Shown: positions 24,603 through 33,657 of the stretch, piece by piece | Layout: each line of letters begins with the position of its first letter | How positions within the stretch are numbered: the stretch's first letter is position 1 | Assembly: GCA_045631205.1 (NCBI GenBank) | Contig: JAZQUI010000028.1 | Span: 142,586-206,585 of the forward strand | Source: HGM04593 sp045631205 | GTDB lineage: Bacteria; Bacteroidota; Bacteroidia; Bacteroidales; Bacteroidaceae | Direction of reading: 5' to 3' | Length of the DNA: 64,000 nucleotides | Made by a program: the position numbers and the translations under genes | The notes under the pieces: model-generated | What the model was told of the DNA's origin: nothing | The model's input: the letters and a program-made list of their open reading frames with translations, nothing else | Databases searched by the model: none

Positions 24603-25577
24603 ATGATATACGTCGCACTTCCCATAGAAAAAACACGTCCTTTGCCTTTCTATCTGGCAATGGAAGAGTATATAGCCCGCACAATGCCTGCGCGCGACTA
24701 CTTCTTTATGTGGCAAGTGAGCCCCACCGTAATCTTCGGGCGCAATCAACTCATAGACAGTGAAGTAAATGTGAACTATTGCCGTGAACAAGGCATAGAA
24801 TTCTATCGCCGCAAAAGCGGTGGCGGTTGTGTCTTTGCCGATTACAGCAACATAATGCTTTCTTATATTACCCCCGACAGTAATGTCAACTTTACATTCA
24901 ACCGCTATATGCTTATGGTGGAGCACGTGTTGCGCAAGTTGGGGATAGATGCTCGCACCACAGGACGCAACGATATACTTATCGACGGCAAAAAGGTATC
25001 GGGTAATGCCTTTTATCATCTTCCCGAAAGAAGTATAGTACACGGCACAATGCTTTATGATACCGACATTGAAAAGATGTTGCAAGCAACAACCCCTTCA
25101 CGAATGAAACTCGAGAGTAAGGGCGTAGAGTCGGTACGCCAGCATATTACAACTCTTAATAAATATATCTCTTTATCCATTGATGAGTTTAAGCAATATA
25201 TGCGCGATACGCTATGCGATGAGGTGATAACTCTAACCCCGTTCGATGTTGAAGAGATAGAAACCATTGCACTTGAATACAATACACCCGAATTTATATA
25301 TGGCAACAACCCTGCTTACACCACAGTGGTGCGCACACGTATTGAGGGAGTGGGGGAGTTTGAAGCCCGTATAGAGGTTAAAAACTCAATAATAAGAAAA
25401 GTGAATCTTTTGGGCGACTATTTTGTAACCGGAGATATAGATACATCCATGCTCAATAAACTGCGCGGAGTAGAATATACCCCCGAAGCGGTATCTCTTG
25501 CTCTTTCAACCACCGATGTTGAGGAGTGCATACACAATTTGAAAAAGGAACAACTTATAAAAATATTATTCAACTGA
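24603..25577 (+). CDS. lplA: Lipoate--protein ligase
   Basis: Attaches lipoate to carrier proteins through lipoyl-AMP. The protein has 324 residues of the LplA family: FGRNQLIDSEVN, the lipoate-binding RRKSGGGCVFAD, TGRNDILIDGKKVSGNA with the catalytic Lys, and VHGTMLYDTD, followed by a C-terminal accessory domain. Three bases separate its stop from gcvT. The lipoyl acceptor GcvH is encoded in the same operon at 26708, which points strongly to GcvH as a main substrate. Confidence 0.92.
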   Translation: MIYVALPIEKTRPLPFYLAMEEYIARTMPARDYFFMWQVSPTVIFGRNQLIDSEVNVNYCREQGIEFYRRKSGGGCVFADYSNIMLSYITPDSNVNFTFNRYMLMVEHVLRKLGIDARTTGRNDILIDGKKVSGNAFYHLPERSIVHGTMLYDTDIEKMLQATTPSRMKLESKGVESVRQHITTLNKYISLSIDEFKQYMRDTLCDEVITLTPFDVEEIETIALEYNTPEFIYGNNPAYTTVVRTRIEGVGEFEARIEVKNSIIRKVNLLGDYFVTGDIDTSMLNKLRGVEYTPEAVSLALSTTDVEECIHNLKKEQLIKILFN

Positions 25578-25580
25578 CCT

Positions 25581-26672
25581 ATGGAAAATAAAAGAACCTG
25601 CCTTTACGACAAACACGTTGCGCTCGGCGCGTTGATAAGCCCATTCGGTGGCTTTGATATGCCTATACAATACAGCAACATTGTTGATGAACACAACGCA
25701 GTGCGTCACGCTTGTGGTATATTCGATGTATCGCATATGGGTGAAGTGCTTGTCACCGGTGCCGACAGCGAGAAGTTCGTAAACTACATTTTTACAAACG
25801 ACATAACAGATGCTCCCGATGGCAAGATATACTATGGTATGATGTGTCACCCCACTGGTGGTGTGGTCGATGACCTTCTTGTTTACAAAATGGGCGAGAA
25901 ACGCTATTTCCTCGTCATAAACGCATCGAACATTGACAAGGATGTGACTTGGATAATGCAGCACGCCGCTGCTTTCGATGTAACAATAGAGCACCAGAGC
26001 GACCGTTATGGCGAAGTTGCAGTTCAAGGTCCCGCAACAGAAGCCATAATAGAAAAGGTGCTTGGAATTCCTTGCAGCGATATGGTTTTCTATACTTGTA
26101 AGGAAGTTGAATACAACGGTGAAACTATAATAATAAGCCGCACCGGTTACACCGGCGAAGATGGCTTTGAACTTTATGGCTCTCACGCCTTTACCAACGA
26201 GGTGTGGGATAAACTTCTCGCCAGTGGCGAAGTGAAACCCTGCGGTCTTGGTTGCCGCGATACTCTCCGTTTCGAGGTTGGTCTGCCACTTTACGGCGAC
26301 GAACTCACCGACGAGATAACCCCGCTTGAAGCCGGTCTCGGAATCTTTGTCAAACTTGAAAAAGAAAACTTCATTGGCAAAGAGGCACTCGTAGCGCAAA
26401 AAGCCGAAGGTCTTAAACGCAAGATTGTGGGTATAGAACTTTATGACAAGGCTATTCCGCGTCACGGCTACGATGTTGAAGTCAACGGCGAAGTTGTGGG
26501 TACTGTTACCACCGGTTACAACTCAATATCCACCGGCAAGAGTGTTTGTATGGCACTTGTGAATATCGACTACACAAAACTCGATACAGAGGTTGCCGTG
26601 CGCATACGCAAAAAAGTGTTCCCCGGCAAGGTTACCAAAAAACGTTTTTACGACAAGAACTACAAAAAATAA
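25581..26672 (+). CDS. gcvT: Glycine cleavage system T protein (aminomethyltransferase)
   Basis: Transfers the methylene group from aminomethyl-lipoyl GcvH to tetrahydrofolate, releasing ammonia. The protein has 363 residues with GGFDMPIQYSNIVDEHNAVR, GIFDVSHMGE, the folate-site region and SRTGYTGEDGFELY, and the C-terminal barrel GYVT-like segment (GTVTTGYNSISTGKSV). It is the second gene of lplA-gcvT-gcvH-gcvPA-gcvPB; all gaps are under 40 bases, so equal expression is expected. No glycine riboswitch was recognised upstream of the operon. Confidence 0.96.
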   Translation: MENKRTCLYDKHVALGALISPFGGFDMPIQYSNIVDEHNAVRHACGIFDVSHMGEVLVTGADSEKFVNYIFTNDITDAPDGKIYYGMMCHPTGGVVDDLLVYKMGEKRYFLVINASNIDKDVTWIMQHAAAFDVTIEHQSDRYGEVAVQGPATEAIIEKVLGIPCSDMVFYTCKEVEYNGETIIISRTGYTGEDGFELYGSHAFTNEVWDKLLASGEVKPCGLGCRDTLRFEVGLPLYGDELTDEITPLEAGLGIFVKLEKENFIGKEALVAQKAEGLKRKIVGIELYDKAIPRHGYDVEVNGEVVGTVTTGYNSISTGKSVCMALVNIDYTKLDTEVAVRIRKKVFPGKVTKKRFYDKNYKK

Positions 26673-26707
26673 AATTTATAACTTATAACAACCTAAAAAA
26701 CAGAATT

Positions 26708-27088
26708 ATGAGCACTATTATTGAAGGACTTTACTATGCAGAGTCACACGAGTATGTAAAAGTAGAAGGCGAGTTTGGCTATGTTGGAATTACCGATTAT
26801 GCACAGCACGAGCTTGGTAATGTGGTATATGTTGATATGCCCGACGAAGGCGACGAAGTAACTGCCGGTGAGGATTTCGGTGCAGTTGAGAGTGTGAAGG
26901 CCGCAAGTGACCTCATCTCGCCTGTCAGTGGTGAAGTTGTCGAGGTTAACGAAGCCCTTGCCGACAGCCCCGAACTTATAAACAACGACCCCTATGCCAA
27001 TTGGATAATAAAGGTGAAACTCTCCGATGCTTCGGAAGTCGAATCTCTTATGGATGCGGCAGCATATAAATCACACATTAACGAATAG
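26708..27088 (+). CDS. gcvH: Glycine cleavage system H protein
   Basis: The lipoyl carrier of the glycine cleavage system. The protein has 126 residues and starts at ATG 26708 (MSTIIEGLYYAESHEYVKVEG in part). The acceptor lysine lies in the typical EDFGAVESVKAASDLISPVSG context near residue 64. GITDYAQHELGNVVYVDMP is the standard core. It is expected to be lipoylated by the LplA encoded at the head of the operon. Confidence 0.97.
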   Translation: MSTIIEGLYYAESHEYVKVEGEFGYVGITDYAQHELGNVVYVDMPDEGDEVTAGEDFGAVESVKAASDLISPVSGEVVEVNEALADSPELINNDPYANWIIKVKLSDASEVESLMDAAAYKSHINE

Positions 27089-27094
27089 ACCACA

Positions 27095-28411
27095 ATGAAA
27101 TATTTTCCCCACACAAAGGAAGATATTGAACAGATGCTCGCGGTAGCAGGGTTAAAGTCAATGGACGACCTTTATTCCGAAATCCCCGAACAACTGCTGT
27201 TCAATAAAGAATTTGCGCTCCCCGAGGCTATGTCCGAGAGTGAGATACGCAAGTTTTTTGAAACGCTCGGCAACCGTAACGGCAAGCTCGTATGCTTCGC
27301 CGGTGCAGGAGTCGAAGACCACTATTGGCCATCTGTAATAAATGCAATAATACAGCGTGGAGAGTTCCTTACTGCATATACTCCCTATCAGCCCGAAATA
27401 TCACAAGGCACCTTACAGTATATCTTTGAGTATCAGTCAATGATAACCGAACTCACAGGCATGGATGTTACCAACGCATCTATGTACGACGGTACCACAG
27501 CCACAGCCGAAGCTATGATGATGACTATTGCCGCTGCCAAAAAGCGCAATAAGGTTCTGCTCTCGGCAACTTTGAATCCCAAGGTAAAACGCGTGGTGGA
27601 AACATACGCAAAGTATCAGGGTGTAGAGGTTGTTACAATTGCCGAAAAGGATGGCGCGACCAATCTTGGCGACCTCGAAACAAAGCTCGCAGGTGACGAT
27701 GTTGCAGGTGTTATTCTTGCACAGCCCAACTTCTATGGCATTGTGGAAGACTATACCGGTGTTGCTGATATGTGCCACGCAAAAAAGGCACTTATGGTAA
27801 TGAATGCGAATCCATCGACACTCGCTGTGCTTAAAACACCGGCGGAGTGGGGTGCTGACATTGCTTGTGGCGACGGTCAACCGCTTGGCATACCTATGAC
27901 CTACGGCGGCCCTTATGTAGGGTATCTTGCAACAACCAATGCACTTGTGCGTAAACTGCCGGGACGCATTGTGGGAGCTACCACCGATGTCGATGGCAAG
28001 CGCGCTTTCGTGCTCACTTTGCAGGCACGCGAGCAACATATACGCCGTGAGAAGGCCAACAGCAACATCTGCTCCAACCAGTCTTTGATGGCACTCTATG
28101 TAACCATATACCTCTCGCTTATGGGACACAAAGGTCTTAAAGAGGTTAATGGTGCATCATACGGTGGTGCGCATTATATGGCCGAAGCTCTTGTGGCAAC
28201 AGGCAAGTGTACCATGGCTTTCGACAAACCGTTTATGAATGAGTTTGCTGTAAAGACCACCATTCCTGTTGACACAATACAGCAGGCTTTGCTTGCCGAA
28301 GGAATCCTTGGCGGTGTCAAGATTGCCGATGATTTGTTGCTGATATGTGTAACCGAGCAACGCACAAAGGCCGAGATTGATAAGTATGTGGACATAGTAA
28401 GAAACATTTGA
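27095..28411 (+). CDS. gcvPA: Glycine dehydrogenase (decarboxylating) subunit 1
   Basis: The N-terminal half of the P protein, which decarboxylates glycine with PLP and hands the aminomethyl group to lipoyl-GcvH. The protein has 438 residues: YFPHTKEDIEQMLAV, FAGAGVEDHYWPSVINAII, YTPYQPEISQGTLQYIFEYQS and GDGQPLGIPMTYGGPY. In this organism the P protein is split into two genes, as in Thermotoga, Bacillus and some Bacteroidales. It begins six bases after gcvH and is followed by gcvPB after 18 bases. Confidence 0.96.
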   Translation: MKYFPHTKEDIEQMLAVAGLKSMDDLYSEIPEQLLFNKEFALPEAMSESEIRKFFETLGNRNGKLVCFAGAGVEDHYWPSVINAIIQRGEFLTAYTPYQPEISQGTLQYIFEYQSMITELTGMDVTNASMYDGTTATAEAMMMTIAAAKKRNKVLLSATLNPKVKRVVETYAKYQGVEVVTIAEKDGATNLGDLETKLAGDDVAGVILAQPNFYGIVEDYTGVADMCHAKKALMVMNANPSTLAVLKTPAEWGADIACGDGQPLGIPMTYGGPYVGYLATTNALVRKLPGRIVGATTDVDGKRAFVLTLQAREQHIRREKANSNICSNQSLMALYVTIYLSLMGHKGLKEVNGASYGGAHYMAEALVATGKCTMAFDKPFMNEFAVKTTIPVDTIQQALLAEGILGGVKIADDLLLICVTEQRTKAEIDKYVDIVRNI

Positions 28412-28429
28412 TAAAGGGAGGAGAGTAAT

Positions 28430-29896
28430 ATGATACGTAATTACGATAAACTTATATTTGAACTCTCGAAAGAGGGTCGCGAAGGATATTCCCTTCCCAA
28501 AAATGAATTCAAAGAGCAATATTGCCCTTGTGCTCTGCCTGCAACTCTGAAACGCGAGAACGCTCCCATGCTGCCGCAGGTTACAGAGTTCGATGTGGTG
28601 CGCCACTACACAAATCTGTCAAACAAGAACTTTGGTGTCGATACAGGTTTTTATCCGTTGGGTAGCTGTACAATGAAGTACAATCCCCGTATCAACGAGG
28701 AAATATCTGCATTACCGGCATTTAACTTGCACCCTGCAACCCCCGATGCTGTTGCACAAGGAGCACTCGAAGTCTATTACAATCTCGCAGCCTCGCTTGC
28801 CGAGATAAGCGGTTTGTCGGCATTCACCCTTAACCCCTATGCGGGAGCACACGGCGAGCTTACCGGTCTTATGATTATGCGTTCTTACCACGAACAACGT
28901 GGCGACTTTAAACGTACAAAAGTAATTGTTCCCGACAGTGCCCACGGAACAAACCCTGCCAGCGCAGCTGTTTGCGGCCTTGAAATTGTAGAGGTTAAAT
29001 CCACAGCACGTGGAACTGTTGATGTTGAAGATCTCAAACCTTTGCTCGACGATACCGTAGCTGGTATAATGATGACCAATCCCAACACTCTTGGTATCTT
29101 TGAAACAGAGATTCCCGAAATTTCACGCCTTGTACACGAGGCGGGCGGTCTTCTTTATTACGATGGAGCCAACCTTAACGCAGTGCTCGGCAAGTGTCGT
29201 CCGGGAGATATGGGTTTTGATATTATGCATATAAACCTGCATAAGACATTCTCTACTCCTCACGGTGGCGGTGGTCCCGGCGATGGTCCTGTTGGTGTTC
29301 GTGCCGGTCTTGAACATCTGCTTCCCAATCCCCAGGTGAAGAAGAACGATACAGGAGAGTTTTACCTCTCGTGCGACGAGAAATCTTCGGGCAACGTGTC
29401 GGGCTTCCTTGGAAACTTTGGCGTTTTATTGCGCGCATACACCTATATCCTCACCCTCGGTCGCGAGAATGTGAAGATGGTAGGGCCTCTTGCAGTGCTT
29501 AACGCAAACTATGTTAAAGAGTCGTTGAAGGAGGATTATTATCTGCCCATCGAAGGGGTGTGCAAGCACGAATTTGTTTTTGACGGCCTTGCCGACAAAT
29601 CGACCGGTGTAACCACCCTTGATATAGCAAAACGTCTTCTCGATTATGGCTATCACGCTCCAACCATCTATTTCCCTCTGCTTTTCCATCAGAGTATAAT
29701 GATAGAACCTACTGAAACTGAAAGCAAGGAGACACTCGACGAATTTATCGATGTGATGAAAAAAGTTGCCCGTGAGGCTATTGAGAACCCCGATGTGGTG
29801 AAGAACGCTCCATACTCGACACCCGTGCGCCGTCTCGACGAGACAACGGCTGCACGCTCGCCAAAAACAACATACAAGCAGTTGACGGCAGAGTGA
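28430..29896 (+). CDS. gcvPB: Glycine dehydrogenase (decarboxylating) subunit 2
   Basis: The PLP-binding half of the split P protein. It has 488 residues with LGSCTMKYNPRINEE, PYAGAHGELTGLMIMRSYH, DSAHGTNPASAAVCG, and the PLP lysine in NLHKTFSTPHGGGGPG. It completes the P protein together with GcvPA. It is the last gene of the operon; a 16-bp terminator hairpin lies 20 bases after the stop. GcvL (lipoamide dehydrogenase) is not in the window and must come from elsewhere. Confidence 0.96.
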   Translation: MIRNYDKLIFELSKEGREGYSLPKNEFKEQYCPCALPATLKRENAPMLPQVTEFDVVRHYTNLSNKNFGVDTGFYPLGSCTMKYNPRINEEISALPAFNLHPATPDAVAQGALEVYYNLAASLAEISGLSAFTLNPYAGAHGELTGLMIMRSYHEQRGDFKRTKVIVPDSAHGTNPASAAVCGLEIVEVKSTARGTVDVEDLKPLLDDTVAGIMMTNPNTLGIFETEIPEISRLVHEAGGLLYYDGANLNAVLGKCRPGDMGFDIMHINLHKTFSTPHGGGGPGDGPVGVRAGLEHLLPNPQVKKNDTGEFYLSCDEKSSGNVSGFLGNFGVLLRAYTYILTLGRENVKMVGPLAVLNANYVKESLKEDYYLPIEGVCKHEFVFDGLADKSTGVTTLDIAKRLLDYGYHAPTIYFPLLFHQSIMIEPTETESKETLDEFIDVMKKVAREAIENPDVVKNAPYSTPVRRLDETTAARSPKTTYKQLTAE

Positions 29897-29915
29897 TGCT
29901 CGTTCTGAACCTTTT

Positions 29916-29958
29916 ATAAAACAAACAGGCTATCGATTGGGCAGCCTGTTTGTTTTAT
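29916..29958. terminator. Bidirectional terminator between gcvPB and the DEAD-box gene
   Basis: A perfect 16-bp stem: 29916-29931 (ATAAAACAAACAGGCT) with 29943-29958. A-rich and T-rich arm ends allow use from both sides. Confidence 0.8.
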
Positions 29959-29973
29959 GTTTAAGCGTAAATA

Positions 29974-31380
<1,407 letters not shown>

Positions 31381-31396
31381 AAATAGTCGTGTTGTT

Positions 31397-32503
31397 CTAT
31401 TTCGGTGCTTTCTTGTAAAGATAAAGTGCTATGAATGTAAATAGTATGTTGGGTATCCACACAGCAATTACAACCGGCATCTGCTCGGCGAATGCCGACG
31501 ATATTGTCTGGAATAGAATGTAGGAGAAACTGAGTCCCAAGCCTATACCAAGTGAAAGCCCCATACCACCTTTTGTCTTTTTCGATGAAAGTGATGCTCC
31601 GATAATTGTTAATATAAACGCTGCGAAGGACATAGCTATGCGCTTGTGATATTCAACTTCAAAAGGTTTAATATTTGCCATGCCTCGTGCCTTTTGTTTA
31701 TCGATGTACTCGCTCAGTTTGGGACTGGTCATTGTTTCCTGCTGTCCCTCGGAGATTAGAAAATCCTCGGGCTCAATTCTTATAATAGTGTCAAGCGGTT
31801 CTCTTCGGCTCGAACGTATAATCTCTCTGTCGCCTTGCAACTCGCGTATAGTCCAGTCGTGCGCAGTCCATTTATACTTCTCTTCGGGGTGGTACTTGAT
31901 GCTTTTCGCAGTCATATGCGATATGAGTTTCTTGTTCTCGAACTTGTCGAGCGAGAAACTGGTTCCCAGGTTGTTTCTTGTGTTGAAAAAACCAATGAAA
32001 GCCACTACATCATCCTCAACCTGTATCTGTATGTTTTCGGCCGATGTCGTTTGTTTCTTTTTGTTGTGCTTTACCTCGAACTCAATTCTCGTTTCGTTAC
32101 CAACAGGTATTATGTATGCGCTCAGGAAATATGTCAGCAATGCAATGAAAGCTGCCGAAATCATATATGGGCGCAACATACGCTTGAAACTGACACCCGA
32201 TGCGAACATTGCTATTATTTCCGAGTTTTCGGCAAGTTTCGAGGTGAAATATATGACCGAAATAAACACGAACAACGCGCTGAAAGTATTTGCATAATAG
32301 GGTGCAAGGTTCAGGTAGTAGTCGAACAAAATTTCAGATAATGTCGCATTTGATGTTGCAAACTTGTCGATTTTTTCATTGTAGTCAAAAACTACAATAA
32401 CGGTAATGATAAGTGCCAACGAGAAGAAATAAGTTCCGAGGAATTTACCTATGATATACCAATCGAGGCGTTTCAGTTTAAAGACATCTAACCATTTTTT
32501 CAT
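31397..32503 (-). CDS. LptF/LptG family permease
   Basis: A protein of 368 residues with three transmembrane helices near the N-terminus (FLGTYFFSLALIITVIVVFDY begins the first), a large periplasmic beta-jellyroll domain, and three helices at the C-terminus. This is the YjgP/YjgQ fold: the membrane part of the ABC transporter that moves lipopolysaccharide from the inner membrane to the Lpt bridge. I cannot say whether it is LptF or LptG. Start: ATG 32503 (MKKWLDVFKLKRLD); an in-frame TTG at 32515 is possible. It follows tgt by about 16 bases in an operon. Confidence 0.88.
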   Translation of the reverse strand: MKKWLDVFKLKRLDWYIIGKFLGTYFFSLALIITVIVVFDYNEKIDKFATSNATLSEILFDYYLNLAPYYANTFSALFVFISVIYFTSKLAENSEIIAMFASGVSFKRMLRPYMISAAFIALLTYFLSAYIIPVGNETRIEFEVKHNKKKQTTSAENIQIQVEDDVVAFIGFFNTRNNLGTSFSLDKFENKKLISHMTAKSIKYHPEEKYKWTAHDWTIRELQGDREIIRSSRREPLDTIIRIEPEDFLISEGQQETMTSPKLSEYIDKQKARGMANIKPFEVEYHKRIAMSFAAFILTIIGASLSSKKTKGGMGLSLGIGLGLSFSYILFQTISSAFAEQMPVVIAVWIPNILFTFIALYLYKKAPK

Positions 32504-32519
32504 AGTAATACTCAATTTT

Positions 32520-33650
32520 TTATAGTCGGCGTGTTACTTGTTCAAGCATATTCTTTTTCCACTCGGCATAGTTGTCGGTGAGTATGTGTTTGCGTGCTTC
32601 CTGTGTGAGCCATACGTAGAAAGCAAGGTTGTGGAGTGATGCAATTTGTAACGCAAGGTATTCTTGCGCAGCAAAAAGGTGACGCAGATAAGCGCGACTG
32701 TATTGGCGGTCAACAAACGACTCTCCATCCTCTTCTATAGGGTTGAAGTCGTATTTCCACTTTTCGTTGCGCATATTCATAATGCCTTGTTTTGTAAAGA
32801 GCATAGCATTGCGACCATTACGGGTAGGCATTACACAGTCGAACATATCCACGCCTCGTTCAATGCCTTCGAGAATATTTGCGGGTGTTCCCACTCCCAT
32901 AAGGTAACGTGGCTTTTCAGTAGGCAGAATTTCGTTTACAACCTCAATCATCTCGTACATCTTCTCTGCCGGTTCTCCCACTGCAAGGCCACCGATGGCA
33001 TTGCCCACGCAATCTTTCGATGCAATGTACTCGGCCGATATGCGGCGCAAATCGGGGTAAACGCATCCTTGTACGATGGGGAATAGCGCCTGTTCGTATC
33101 CATACTTAGGCTCTGTTTCGGCCAAGCGTGCCACACAACGGTCGAGCCAGCGGTGTGTGCGCTCCATCGATTTTTTTGCGTAATCGTAGTCGGCAGTACC
33201 GGGGGTACACTCGTCAAATGCCATAATAATGTCTGCGCCAATGCTGCGCTCGATGTCCATAACTCTTTCGGGTGAGAAGAAATGCTTTGAACCATCGATG
33301 TGTGAGCGGAACTCCACACCTTCTTCGTTCATCTTTCTTATGTCCTTCAACGAGAAAACCTGAAAGCCACCGCTGTCGGTAAGTATAGGTCGCTCCCAAC
33401 TGTTGAATTTGTGAAGACCACCAGTTTTTTCCAGCACATCGAGTCCGGGACGCAGATAAAGGTGATATGTGTTCCCAAGTATTATTTGTGCTTTCACATC
33501 ACTTACAAGGTCGGGAATCTGCACGGCTTTTACCGAACCCACTGTGCCAACGGGCATAAAAATAGGTGTCTGTATATCTCCGTGCGCTGTGCTCAATACG
33601 CCTGCACGCGCCTTGCTGCCTTTGTCGGTGTGTAATAGTTGAAAATTCAC
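32520..33650 (-). CDS. tgt: tRNA-guanine transglycosylase, without the usual zinc cysteines
   Basis: Exchanges guanine 34 of His, Asn, Asp and Tyr tRNAs for a queuosine precursor. The protein has 376 residues: MPVGTVGSVKAV, ILTDSGGFQVFSL with the first catalytic Asp, IVQGCVYPDLR, GGLAVGEP and DMFDCVMPTRNGRNAM with the nucleophile Asp. Bacterial Tgt normally binds zinc through CxCxxC about 25 residues before a His; here the aligned stretch reads GESFVD just before RQYSRAYLRHLF, so the three Cys are absent, though the His in SLHNLAF remains. Queuosine genes also occur at 62999-64000. Lies between lon and lptF/G. Confidence 0.93.
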   Translation of the reverse strand: MNFQLLHTDKGSKARAGVLSTAHGDIQTPIFMPVGTVGSVKAVQIPDLVSDVKAQIILGNTYHLYLRPGLDVLEKTGGLHKFNSWERPILTDSGGFQVFSLKDIRKMNEEGVEFRSHIDGSKHFFSPERVMDIERSIGADIIMAFDECTPGTADYDYAKKSMERTHRWLDRCVARLAETEPKYGYEQALFPIVQGCVYPDLRRISAEYIASKDCVGNAIGGLAVGEPAEKMYEMIEVVNEILPTEKPRYLMGVGTPANILEGIERGVDMFDCVMPTRNGRNAMLFTKQGIMNMRNEKWKYDFNPIEEDGESFVDRQYSRAYLRHLFAAQEYLALQIASLHNLAFYVWLTQEARKHILTDNYAEWKKNMLEQVTRRL

Positions 33651-33657
33651 CTTGTTC

